A DNA stretch of 64,000 nt from Diphasiastrum complanatum (lineage: Eukaryota > Streptophyta > Lycopodiopsida > Lycopodiales > Lycopodiaceae): the NCBI GenBank assembly GCA_029204225.1, contig CM055095.1, forward strand, positions 75,407,672 to 75,471,671, written 5' to 3'. The stretch's first letter is position 1. The number at the start of each line of letters is the position of its first letter. The notes below the pieces were generated by a model. That model was not told where the DNA came from. It searched no databases and saw only the letters and a list, made by a program, of their open reading frames with translations. Below, piece by piece: positions 37,471-48,277 of this stretch. Both the position numbers and the translations under genes were made by a program.

Positions 37471-38052
37471 ATGTCGACTAAGAGCCACCCTGTGGGTAGT
37501 TTCTTGCATGAAGACCAGCAGTTGAACAAGGACCCAAACGTGGATTCAACGATAAATGAAGTACTGGAAGAACTTTCAAAGCTCAAGGATGATATAGACA
37601 ACCTTACCGTAGAACAGCCCCACCATCAGACAGCAGAGGGCAAAACAGACAAGGAAAAAATCACTATTGACATAGATGAGTTGGATGAAGATATGGAGAA
37701 AGAGCGGGACCAGCAGGAGCATCAAGAGCAGGACCATCATCAAGACCATGCATAGCAAGACCAGCAACAAGACCAAGAGCAGCAAGACTAGCAAAATCAG
37801 CAACAAGACCAAGAGTAGAAAGGCCAGACACAGCAGGACCACCAGACAGCGCAAGACCAACAGGAGAATGTGTATGTGGATGTAGAAAATGAAGGGGTAG
37901 GTGATGAAGCTGAAGGGCCCCAAATAGGGGAAACAATAGGGGAGGAGGCCAGAGTGGAGAAGCTAAAACACCGCACACTTATGAACGTAAGGCAGGTGAA
38001 GATCTGTGTGATGATACTCTGTTATCAGAGTTATATCCCCTTAAAAAAATAA
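37471..38052 (+). pseudogene. Gln/Asp-rich N-terminal frame, possibly of the NIF-like gene
   Basis: A single frame from ATG (37471) codes an acidic protein: NEVLEELSKLKDDIDNL, DIDELDEDMEKERDQQ, then a Gln/Asp/His repeat (QDQQQDQEQQD), then DVENEGVGDEAEGPQIGE. Three TAG codons interrupt the repeat at about 37753, 37789 and 37816, each where CAG would fit. The frame ends at 38052. It lies on the same strand about 300 bp before the HAD-type exon, so it may be the N-terminal part of that gene, but splicing between them is not shown. Confidence 0.5.
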
Positions 38053-38370
38053 AGTGCTCCAGACCATATAACATTAAAACTTGTGCAAGCAAAATATAAC
38101 ACGTGCACAATCTATTGCACTAAAAGTAGAATAATGCTACCTATCGTGTTATGAAGTGTGACCAAATTCACCGAGTGATCAGTGTCACCGCTATCTGATA
38201 TGTTAAAAAGACACTTGTTATTATTAAAAAAGAAACAAGGCATTTCTTTTTTCTATTGCACAATGTGAATCTCATTATGGTGATGTCATTTTATTATCTT
38301 ATGTGTTTGTAACACATAACCCTTGGTGGATAAAAGACGAGAATCCAACGACCACCAGTGCCCACAATGT

Positions 38371-38700
38371 TGTTGACATTCCAGCTAGGGCCGGTAGGTT
38401 GGTCGTTCTCGATATAAACGGGGTGTTGTTAAACACTTACCAAAAATTTTATGAATGGCATTTTTGTAAATTGCTTTAAAAGAAACGTAATCCAAGTGCA
38501 CGAACACTACTATTGTTTTCTGAGGCCCAACTGAAACTAGATGAGGCAGGAGTGCAAATCATTATATGGAGCAGCATGAGATGTTCAAAGGTCATGAAAA
38601 TACTGCGTACCTGCATCTGTGAAGAAATGCAACAAAGAATTTTCAAAGGTTGCTCAACATTTAACATATTAACACTTGTGATCACATTGTCATCTCAGGG
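38371..38700 (+). pseudogene. FCP1/NIF-like HAD phosphatase domain, first part
   Basis: Reading frame DIPARAGRLVVLDINGVLLN contains HAD motif I in the form D-I-N-G-V-L. After one in-frame TAA (38477-38479) follow KKRNPSARTLLLFSEAQ and AGVQIIIWSSMRCSKVMKIL, matching the R-P-G-x-x-x-F-L and I-x-x-W-S-S boxes of the FCP1/NLI-interacting-factor family. The second motif I aspartate, the general acid in active FCP1 enzymes, is Asn, as in a DxNGLL-type plant subgroup I recall. The frame is lost after IFKGCS, where an intron may start. Confidence 0.75.
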
Positions 38701-39019
38701 TTATTAAAGCATATGAGCTCAATTAACTCATAACAATGTATTAAGCAATACCTGCAAAATAAATTATCAATAATTTTGTGGTACTTTCTACTAGTTATTT
38801 TGTGTTTTTAATACCAATTGTCTAAATTTTGGTACATTTTGGTAGTATTTTAGACCCAAGCTGAAACTATTTCGAATTATTTTGGATATAATTCTTAATG
38901 TATTGTACCTATTGCCTCTCTTTTGGTACTATATGTACTAATATTTGGTACTATTAATATGCTCCATCAGAATCGTGAGGGTAGTTTTTGGTAGTGTCTG
39001 ATATTTACCTTTTGTTTCT

Positions 39020-39520
39020 GTAGATTTTTTTACCTAAAATAAGTGTGAGATCTGGCGTAAAGACTTCAAGGAGATTCCTTACTTCAGCGAGGATAAACTA
39101 GGGGTGCCAGTATTTCTAAAAACCTGCAGGAGGTATGGAAATTATGGCCAGAGTTCGACGCATCCAACACCATACTTGTAGACGATAAACGCTACAAGTC
39201 GTTAAAAAAACAACTACGAGAACTGCTTGGCCATAAAATATTTTGACCTTTCCGTAAAGTTCAATGCTGAAACGGCCCCCTGGTATCTGAAGGAGGTTCT
39301 GTACTCATGGCTCATGGGCTGGATCCATGCGCGAATCCCTATCGCCTTTACTAGAAGAAACCCTTTGTTCGATTGTGAGGACGATATGTCCCCTCTTGTT
39401 GTGAACTACTTTGTTGAGGTCGAAGCGGTATGTCCTATCGCCTTTACTAGAAGAAACCCTTTGTTCGATTGTGAGGACGATATGTCCCCTCTTGTTGTGA
39501 ACTACTTTGTTGAGGTCTAA
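39020..39520 (+). pseudogene. FCP1/NIF-like HAD domain, second part, with 96-bp in-frame duplication
   Basis: After an acceptor-like AAATAAG, the frame reads CEIWRKDFKEIPYFSEDKLG, then with a one-base slip near 39118 QEVWKLWPEFDASNTILVDD (the HAD DD motif) and KRYKSLK. A second slip in a seven-A run near 39207 leads to YENCLAIKYFDLSVKF and LKEVLYSWLMGWIHA. The last 32 codons (39338-39433) are repeated in tandem (39434-39518) just before the stop. Two homopolymer shifts and the TAA upstream make it a pseudogene unless introns or sequencing errors explain them. Confidence 0.75.
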
Positions 39521-41224
39521 GGGTACTCATACCGCTTCGACCCCCCTACAGACTAGACTTGTACAGCCCAGCTTGGGCTGTAGCTAATTTTCTATACATG
39601 TTACATATTCAAAAAGTCAATATACGATATACTGCATATATTTGAATGGCTACTTCATTCTTGAACAACTTTGAGTTTCATTTGCAGCTTCTTGATTTAT
39701 TGGGATGAAGGGTGAAAAGACGAGGCATTCTTCAACCTGTAAATCCTATGTTGGTACTTTGTAAATGTTCTGCAAGCCTATAGATAGTTCTTCGGGTAGT
39801 GACAAATGACCCATGAATCCAAGGTCAAAAACTCATTATGGCCATTGTGTAAGGGTTTTGCATAGTGCAAAAAGCTACATTTCATGTCCGTTCCTATGAT
39901 AACAGGTGGGATGGCATGAATGACACGCCGTCATGACTCGCGGAAGTTCATTGAGTCTGTCTACAATGTCCATTGGGGGCCAAGAGTCTAGTGGACTAAA
40001 ACAAGCGCTCTTCCAAGGCAAACCTACATTTGATTTTTTGGTCCTACTTTGACACATTATGGTCGATGACTCTGATGCCAGAATGGCAACAATGCAAGTC
40101 ATTTTGCAAGCCTATAGATATTTCTCAATCAGCGATAGACGACCTGCAAATCCGAGGTCAAAAACTGATTATGGTCATTGTGTTTCTTGTGTCACAATTT
40201 AGGGTTTTGCATGGTCTAAAGCTGCATTTCATGCTTGAAGTTGTCGAAAAGTTGAAGACTTCAGATGACTAAAAGAAGTCGGACACTTCGGTTGATCAAC
40301 GAAGTTGGACACTGTCGATGCAGTCGAATACTTTGAAGACTTTGATGTCGAGTGACATAATTGTTGAAGAAGTCGAGGGTGATCAGGCCTTCGATATTCT
40401 TCATGATGCTTTGCCATTCGAATGTAGAAGTAGACAAGAATGGATATCCTTTGATGTAGATCAGCCGGAAAGTGAATGAAGTCGACTTTCAAATAGTTCG
40501 GCTGATTTGATAAAGATTAGCAGAATAGAAAACCTTTGTGATTCTTGCACAAGGAAGAAGGAAATACTTGCAGAATAACTCTCTTGTTGTTATGGGTTGC
40601 TACATACAAGAAAAGCTGAAGGAATGTAAATGCCAAATTACAACCACAGCTCAATCGCTCTACCCAACAGGATCTTAAAATTTTGATTCATACTAAAAAA
40701 CAAATGGATGAGTGCAGTCCACTGAAGAGATTAGAAATGGTGTGACGTATTACTGAAAAATAGATTGAATAAGAAATTCAGTTATGAAAATCAAAACAAT
40801 AAAGCAGTGTGACAATGCAAGTTCCTCAGACATCAAAGGCAGCCATCATTTGATCAAAAACTGAGGAGTCATAGACATCCGTGTTCTTATCAGAGTGAGA
40901 AAACGAGCATGGTCAAATAGAAGCGAAGTGCATTCAAATAACAACAAGCATTCATCTATGTTATACATAGATAGAAAAGCGTATTGCTGATATATTACAC
41001 TGAAGCATAACAATGAGTTATAACCAAAATGGCGGCATAACTTGGAGGCTCAAAATCTTTTGTCTCATGGACAGAGCATCACGTAGATTGTGCTATGAAG
41101 GTGTATTTATACACCAGATCTATGTATCTAATTACAATAAATGTTTGTCATCTAATAAAGTACTTTGTTGTACTTAGGGAGTAGTTGAACCACAATAACA
41201 AAATGACAACTATACATTAAATAC
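39521..41224. other. Stretch with a diverged direct repeat
   Basis: About 39765-39890 and 40098-40246 share TGCAAGCCTATAGATA, GAGGTCAAAAACT.ATTATGG and GGGTTTTGCAT, in the same order and direction. From 40245 to 40480 GAAG and GTCGA words are very frequent. No gene recognised. Confidence 0.55.
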
Positions 41225-42180
41225 GTGGTCAGGCGATCGGGGATTAAACTGTCTACTAACTGCCTATATAAGTATGCATCAACTCTCTCGGCTTCATCCG
41301 ATGCAGAAAGTTTGGTATTGGCCTCCATTGGAGTACTTAGTGACTTGCAATCCTACATATTGAACTTATACAATAGATCGCGTGCATACTTGCTTTGCAT
41401 AATAATAACATTGTCAAACTTCAATACCAAGACAATAATGCATCAACCCTAAATCGCTCATGTCAAAGGTATTGGGAAGCTATGATTTGATTTCATTAAG
41501 TAAGCCCATATTACTTTCTGTAATAATCAAATCATTGACATAGAGGACAACGAACACTATATTTGAGTTTTTTCTAAGAATGTAAAGATTAGGATCAACA
41601 TCACTCTTTACCATTCCCCTTCACTTGAAGTGTTTATCAATGCAAGAGTACCATGCTTGTGGCGCTTGCTTCAATCCATATACGGCTTTGTTTAGTATAC
41701 AAACCAAATGATCTCTCCCTGGCTTGACAAACCCTTGAGGTTGCTCTAAATATACCTTTTCATCCAACACTCCATTAAGAAAAGTAGATTTGACATCCAC
41801 TTGTTGGATTTTCCAACCATAGAAAGCATAAATTGCAACGATAGAACAAATAATTACCATTTTGGCTACGGGTGCGAAGGTCTTCTCAAAATCTATACCT
41901 TCTTGCTGCTCAAAACCTCTTGCAACTAGTTGTGCCTTGTACTTGTTGAGTTGCCCATCTGCTCCATACTTCGTCTTGTAGATCCACTTAATGTGATAGG
42001 CAACTTACCATCAGGTAGCTCAACCAAGTCCCACATTTTGTTTTGCGATATAGCCTCCATTTCTGTTTCCATAGCTGCATGCCACACCTTGTGTTCTTTT
42101 GCCTCATCAAAAGTTTTAGATTCTTGAGCCGTTAACATGGATCCCATTAGGACTAGATTCATCTCTAGTCGAGCTGGAGG
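41225..42180 (-). pseudogene. Element C: copia reverse transcriptase with YVND
   Basis: The minus strand gives EAKEHKVWHAAMETEMEAIS, WKIQQVDVKSTFLNGVLDEK, VYLEQPQGFVKPG, YGLKQAPQAWYSCIDKHF, DPNLYILRKN, then VVLYVNDLIIT: the catalytic box is YVND instead of YVDD. GLMHYCLGIEV and STPMEANTKL follow. Several stops and shifts occur, for example at about 41980 and 41620. The pol breaks off after YRQLVDSL at about 41240, so RNase H and the 3' LTR are missing. Confidence 0.92.
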
Positions 42181-43240
42181 TTTTTGATTTCAGCTTGATC
42201 TCCTTAGCTCTCCCTACTCACTTGATTCGGGAGTATCTCCCTTATTAGCATCACCTGTCATTGACAAGTACCACTTAGGCACTCTCCTAGGAGACTCATT
42301 ATTAATCCTGTCTTTTTTCTTCACCTGTACTTTGTCTTTATCATCAAAGGAATCAATTGTCAGTTTCATTTGGCCATTTTGACCCATCTTATCAAAAGTA
42401 GCATCTCTAGAAATCACAATCTTTTGTGAATTTGTGTCATACATCATGTATGCCTTGGCTTTTTCATCATATCCAAGGAAAATACACTTAACAGCTTTTG
42501 CATCCAATTTTTTTTGTTTTTCATCAGGCACAAGAGCGTAAGCATCACAATCAAACACTCGTAAATGAGAAACATTAGGTTTCTTTCCTATAAAAGCTTC
42601 ATAAGGTGTCTTTCCCTCCACATACTTCGTAGGACACTGATTCAAGATATGAGTAGTTGTGTTGCATGCTTCTATGCAAAAGGTATATGGAAGACCCTTG
42701 CTCTTAAGCATTGCCCATCCATCTCCACAATGGATCTATTTTTTTGTTCTACAACTCCATTTTGTTGTGATGAATAGGGTGCAGTAGTTTGTCTCTTTAT
42801 CCCTCGATCCTTGCAAAAATCTATGAACTTTGTTGAAAAATACTCACCACCACCATCTAATTTGAGAGTCTTAATATAACAACCTATTTGTTTTTCAACT
42901 AGAGCCTTGAACCCTCTAAACTTGGCAAAAGCATCAGATTTCTTGCTTATGAAATAAATCCAGATATGTCTACTGTAGTCATCAATGAATGTGATGAAAT
43001 AATAACAACCACTAATGGACCTAGTTTGTATTGGTCCACAAAGATCACTATGAACAAGATCAAGGATGCCATTGGCTCTTCTTGTTCCACCTTTGGGAAA
43101 TCTCTCTCTATGCTATTTTCACAAAATGCAACTCTCATTGAATTTTTCTTTCAAAAGAGATATCAGGCAATCCCACAACTAGATTACCTCTTTTAAGGAT
43201 TTGCAAGCTTTGAGCCGCTAATATGACCAAACCTTTGATG
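42181..43240 (-). pseudogene. Element C: integrase
   Basis: Minus frame 42214-42711 reads KGLPYTFCIEACNTTTHILN, YEAFIGKKPNVSHLRVFDCD, KLDAKAVKCIFLGYDEKAKA and VISRDATF (integrase C-terminus). From 42720 to 43200 decayed frames keep parts of the catalytic core: the LKLDGGGEY region at about 42850, and the remains of QNGVVEQKNRSIVE at about 42720-42780. The gene order on this strand is right for one element. Confidence 0.88.
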
Positions 43241-43740
43241 CTAAAGATCACTTCGACTATCAATAGTGCTTACCATAGCTTGAGTAAAAGATCTCGCATT
43301 CAATTTATAGAGTCGATTCTCGTTGACTCTAGCTCCTGTAGCAATCACTTTGTAGTGATTTTTGATGTCCTTGACGAGACATTTGTCACTGTCAAACTCA
43401 ACCTTGAGCTGTTGATCAGCCATTGTCCCAATAGATAGTAGATTGTTAGCTTTATTTCACATTGCTTATCCACTTTATCTTCCCGCTGGCTAACTTCACT
43501 GGTACCACTCCATTTTGAAAACCACTCTTTCCTTGAAGTCATGTGTTTGGATGCACCACAATCAATGTACCAGGTATCCGTGGCTTCATCAGTTGTCATT
43601 AATGTTGTAATGAACAAGTTTGAGCTCTCACCTGTATCATCTTCATGTTGATCAACAATCATGTGGATGTTAATCAGCATAGTTGTCTTCATAATAATAG
43701 TCATCAAATTGATGTTGATTAGCATAATTGTCTGCTTGCC
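43241..43740 (-). pseudogene. Element C: protease and gag-pre-integrase
   Basis: Minus strand: TDEATDTWYIDCGASKHMTS carries the protease site as DCGA (Ser to Cys in DSGA), followed by EWFSKW. After a break come MADQQLKVEFDSDKCLVKD and YKVIATGARVNENRLYKLNA of the gag-pre-integrase lead. Gag is not found upstream of 43740. Confidence 0.85.
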
Positions 43741-43959
43741 AAATATCTGGTGGTTGGCAGCTTTCTAGGTATATTTGCTCATTCAATAATGAATATGACT
43801 GAAGTTTTAAATCAAACTAACTAGCTATGTTGATTTTTGATTTTAATGGTACATTTCCGTTGATAATTTTTGAAAGAGGATCATGATATTTTATCATGGA
43901 TATTCTACTGAACATCTTAACTCTGAAATGCATGTCTAATGTTTCTCATGGAGCCACAT

Positions 43960-44340
43960 CTAAGCATCCATGCATATGTTGCATGAAACTAGCGAAAGAT
44001 GTTACAAGAAGTACATGTATAACAAGAGAAAAAATGGATGCTATAAGCTGCGAACGGCAGATCAAAGAGTCACCGACTTTGCTGGACATCTTTCAAATTT
44101 TTCTATTTGGATTGCAGGTGTTAAATTTATTATTGAATGTGTTATATTCGACCTACCCGACAATGTACATACTTACAATGTCTTTCTTGGTATGCCCTGG
44201 CTATAGATGGCAGGAGTCGTTCAAGATTGGAAAATAAGTAAGATCACCTTTGGCAATACTGATAAGAGAGTCACTGTTGACTCGACAAGCCAAGTAAAGC
44301 TAGCCAAAGTTAATGACGATTGGTCATCAACCACCTATGT
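43960..44340 (+). pseudogene. Ty3/gypsy protease C-terminal fragment
   Basis: The plus frame reads GHLSNFSIWIAGVKFIIECV, IFDLPDNVHTYNVFLGMPWL, a stop, then GVVQDWKISKITFG and VTVDST. The LGMPWL box followed by DW and the beta-strand ITF is the hallmark of Ty3/gypsy-type retropepsin ends. The active-site Asp part and the RT are missing. The fragment ends shortly before the LTR of element D. Confidence 0.78.
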
Positions 44341-44505
44341 GTGTTGATTCCAGCAAATGCCTTATAGAGACCATTGAAGAAGAAGACACCCATATCCTAT
44401 CACCTTCTACTAATATCGAGGCCCCTATCATTCCTTTTATTATGATTGATCCTACTCCCATAGCCTAGTGTCCAAGGGAAACCCTTGTTTCTGCAACCCA
44501 CGTAT

Positions 44506-45154
44506 TGTGAAAAAATTCAACTCGTTTAGTCAAATTTGCTATATTTGTTTTTTTGGCAATTGAGGCCAGTTTCATATTAGACTTAGAGTTTGACTTTTAA
44601 AAGCTATATTGGTCTAAAATCATGTGAATAAACACTTTTTTAAAGTGTGTAAAAGTGTAGTACACGAGTTTTGGTAGATTCAATTTGAATGTGGAGACAT
44701 TTGAATCTAGTCCACATTAATGCTAGGGTTTTTGTTATGGAGGGAAACCAAACTCATTTATAAGTCATGGATCTGTTATATATAGGTGTACACACATGTG
44801 AGGAGAATCATTCTCTCTCTCTCATGTCATTTCATGCTTATACATGAGTTCTCTTTGGTTCATCTATCCATTGGTGCACTATATTGGTGATATCTTGCAA
44901 TTTTGTGTGTTGAATGCTCAATTTATTCTATATTCGGATCCACATGTGTGAAATATAGTAGCTTACTGTTTTTGTATGGAAAGAAACTTCATTTCATGTT
45001 TTGATTGAATTTTGATCAAGATCTATTAGAGTTTGCATCTCATTCATAGAGTAGATATTGATTTTTCTACACTGGCAAGGTTGGAGATTTGTTGCCTTTC
45101 TAACCAAAGATCAAAGGGATGATTTTGGATCTTAATGATCTGAAATTCTTTACA
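44506..45154 (+). mobile_element. 5' LTR of element D
   Basis: The end (TTTACA at 45154) is fixed by the adjacent primer site. The start is set at TGTGAAAAAATTC (44506) as the most likely TG, which is uncertain. CACACATGTGAG (44791) and CACATGTGTGAAA (44941) palindromic words lie inside. The last 135 bp recur at 53482-53621. Confidence 0.7.
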
Positions 45155-45166
45155 TGGTATCAGAGC
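45155..45166 (+). promoter_or_regulatory. Primer-binding site of element D
   Basis: TGGTATCAGAGC directly after the LTR end ACA. Confidence 0.92.
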
Positions 45167-45750
45167 TCTTGTGTTTCAGGTTATGAAGGACTCAATCATA
45201 TCTATCAAGCATTTGGAGGAGACATCAATGCTAGAGCATGCTCGATTGACTTCTACTCAAAAATCAAGTTCTTTGCATATGTAGATTGGATATTTTGTAG
45301 ATCAAAACTTAAATTAGGCTAATATACTTGATCAACTCTGATTTCACACTTCACGTACTAGATTTTCCGATTATTGATGCATTAGAAAATCCTAAGTGGT
45401 GGCTACAAAATTGCATATCAAGTTTTAGGCAATTGCATGTAGAATTTGAAATATTCAATTTTTTGTGATTTTGTCAAAACTCTAATTTTGATTGGATCTC
45501 TATTTGTGAGGTTTCTAAAATTCATTTGAGTGTGTTTCAATCTTAGTAAGTGGCAAGAGTCATTAGATTGAGGCCCAGATCATAGGTTGATCAAGATTTC
45601 ACTATTCTATGTGTTTATTTGCTTGATTTAAGTGCTAGAAGAGAATTGAAAGGTTCCATATCTTTGTGATTTCTTTTTGGAAACATTTGTTGTATCTCAA
45701 AAGAATGATTTGTGCATTGGAATAGGTTGAAAGAGAAGGATCAGGTCATT
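45167..45750 (+). mobile_element. Leader of element D
   Basis: Untranslated sequence between the primer site and gag; no conserved frame. Confidence 0.6.
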
Positions 45751-46640
45751 GCTACCTAGCTACATCAAGTGGATTCATGCTAGAAGACAATGATAGGCTT
45801 ACCTCAAGCAACTATTCATTGTGGAAAGTGAGGATGGGATCACTCCTTGAGATGAATGATGTTTTGGATATTGTTGTAGGTTTGTAGGAGAGGCCACCAA
45901 CACAACAAGAACAACTGAGGTATGACAAGAGGGCCAAAACAACATATGATTAAGATGAATGTTACCAATGAACTTCTCAAGGAAGTTGGTAAGAGTACTT
46001 TATCAAAGGATGCATGAGATTCATTATTTATGAATCTGAGTCTACTTCTAGAGTGTTGACTCTAAGAAGACAAATCTTTCAATGTTTGTAAAAGGGTGAA
46101 GAGAGTCCAAATATACTTTTGTTTTGAGAGTAAAAGCTTTGAATGATGAGTTGCCTTACATTGATGAGAGCATTAAGGAAGGAGAGCTTGTTCAAGTTAT
46201 TCTTAGTAGTTTGTTGGATGCTCATGCTAACATTGTACAAAGGATTTCTATTCAAAGGACTTTGCCAAGTTTGATGGATCTTGAAGAGATCTTGATCAAT
46301 GAAAAATATAGGCTTCAAGCAAGAGGTGGATCATCATCAACATCTCAAGTTGGAGAGGAGGCTATGTTCATCAAGGGCAAAAACAAAAGAAAGTGGTCTA
46401 AAGGGCAAGATCAAGGGGAAGCTTCTTCAAATGACAAGAAGAAAAATAGGTCAAAGCTCAAGTGCTTCTATTGTGGCATCAAAAGACACTCTGCAAGTGA
46501 TTGCTATAAGAAGAAGAGAGATAAAGGAGACAAGCAAGGTAATCTGACTCATGATGAGGATGGTTTGGATGTTCAAAACTCAAATAATGATGCTTTTGTG
46601 ATGTCTTCATGTATGCCTACTAATGATGGAGATCTAGATC
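45750..46640 (+). pseudogene. Element D: gag
   Basis: SSGFMLEDNDRLTSSNYSLW and KVRMGSLLEMNDVLDIVVGL begin gag, then a stop and shifts (45880-46120) interrupt it. The open frame from 46124 gives MRVKALNDELPYIDES, KEGELVQVILSSLLDAH, SIQRTLPSLMDLEEILINEK, a Lys-rich linker and a perfect CX2CX4HX4C knuckle (46462-46503). It resembles element Z gag at 60.3-60.6 kb closely enough to be the same family. Confidence 0.9.
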
Positions 46641-46842
46641 CATGGTGGATTGATAGTGGAGCAAGTTCACACATGACTTTTCACAAAGCGTATTTCACTT
46701 CTTTGTTGGCATATGGAGATGACAAGAGGGAGATCTACATAGCCAATGATGGTGAGTGTGCAATCAAAGGGATTGGCACAATTTATATTTCTCTCTCTAC
46801 AAATAGGAATGTTCATTTGGAGAATATTTTAATCATTATATA
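46640..46842 (+). pseudogene. Element D: protease, cut by element E
   Basis: DPWWIDSGASSHMTFHKAYF has the intact DSGA site (Asp codon 46652-46654). GIGTIYISLSTNRNVHLENI follows, the segment that in Z leads directly into IPSITKNFLSVSQ. Here the sequence passes into the LTR of element E at 46843. The continuation is found at 53244. Confidence 0.9.
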
Positions 46843-47683
46843 TGTTGAAATGTCACTTCTAGCTTGTTGATCATACTTGATAATCTTATGGTTCAATGTT
46901 CACATTCTGGTCCCACATGTGTGGAACCTGTTCACACGTGTGAATGGAAGCCAACAGATTTTTTGTATATAGTTAGATCTAAGTTAGATATACACTAGTA
47001 TGAACTAGATTTTTGACTACCATCTATGAAATTGCCATTTGGCACTGTTTCCTTGTATGTAGCTAGCACTTCCATGTGAATGAGTTAATGCTCCTACATG
47101 CTAAGATGTTGTTCAAACGTGTGAAGTTGGTTGTACCTTATCACATGTACATATTCTCCTATTTTGTAGGGAAGATTTCTATTTTCTAGGAAGTAGTTGG
47201 ATTCTAGCTAGTAGCATAAGTCAACTTAGTGATATCGGAATAACTTGCTCCCATTGGTGGATCTAAATGATGTGGCACTTTTTACACGTGCCAAACCTAT
47301 TGAATCAACATACATGTCATGTGTGTACTTGATCTATAAGTAGATCCCCTTAATCAATGAAAAGTTGATGAGACATTGAGATCTTAAGCATTTTGCTTGT
47401 GATTTCACCATTAGAATTGTGATTTTATGCTTTGTATGCTATCATTGAGTCTTGTAATTTGCTCTCTTCTCAAAGTCCATATAGGGACTATTTTCCACAT
47501 GTGTGAGGCTTTTCATGACATTTATTGATGTTTGCACATGTTGATCTTGCTAAATAGTTAAGAATCTACATCTAGATCTTGATCTAATCAATAGAACTTG
47601 TTAGATCACTTGATTTGGCAATCAACACCTCTTGAGGATTGTTTAGTACAATCAATCATTGTCCTAAAATCAAAAAATTCACA
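46843..47683 (+). mobile_element. 5' LTR of element E
   Basis: Starts TGTTGAAATG and ends AATTCACA against a primer site: 841 bp. It contains several palindromic G-box-like words (TTCACACGTGTGAA at 46931-46944, CACATGTGTGG, AACGTGTGAAG, ACACGTGCC). Its last part matches 52879-53243. Confidence 0.85.
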
Positions 47684-47696
47684 TGGTATCAGAGCC
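47684..47696 (+). promoter_or_regulatory. Primer-binding site of element E
   Basis: TGGTATCAGAGCC directly after the LTR end. Confidence 0.93.
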
Positions 47697-48277
47697 TAGT
47701 ACAAGAGGCATGTAAATGAATCATTGATCATAACCAAATTGTTGGAATTCTGTGTTTTTTGATCTAATCTTGAGTGGGCGATCTTGAAGAGAGAGATAGC
47801 ATCATTACTTCTGGATGAAATCGAGTTGTGGGTTGTAGGTGTATTGTCCACATATGTGAGACCATACAGTACCTATGTGGAAGTGTTCCATCTTTGAATT
47901 TGTCCAAAATCTTGCATATACTAGTCCAATTTTCATGCTTTTTAGTGCATTGTCTAGATCTAGGTTCAATCTATCAAATGCTAATGATCAAATAGAGGTT
48001 TGAATCATTGATGCATTTAATTTGAAACATTAGATTAGATCATTAAGGCTAATTTGTTCAGATCTTAGAGAGTGAAGTAATTCCAAGCAAGAGAGTGCTA
48101 AAATCAATTTTTGAGGAGTGAATTGCTAGGAATTTTGAGTAAATCTATTATACCATCATCCAAGCTTGGGCTAGGTTGATTGGGCCGAGACTAGAAGCTT
48201 CTTAGTGAGCTAGAATTCTATCTTAGATTATTCATTTTCAAGAAATCTTTGTGCATTTCATAAGAAACTCATTCAAT
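47697..48277 (+). mobile_element. Leader of element E
   Basis: No conserved frame; CACATATGTGAGACC at about 47850 repeats the palindromic word theme. Confidence 0.6.

Noticed and set aside
37576-37978. Long Leu/Val-rich minus-strand frames opposite 37.6-38.0 kb
   Set aside because: They are antisense images of the Gln/Asp-rich repeat; the plus frame has the consistent composition across its stops.
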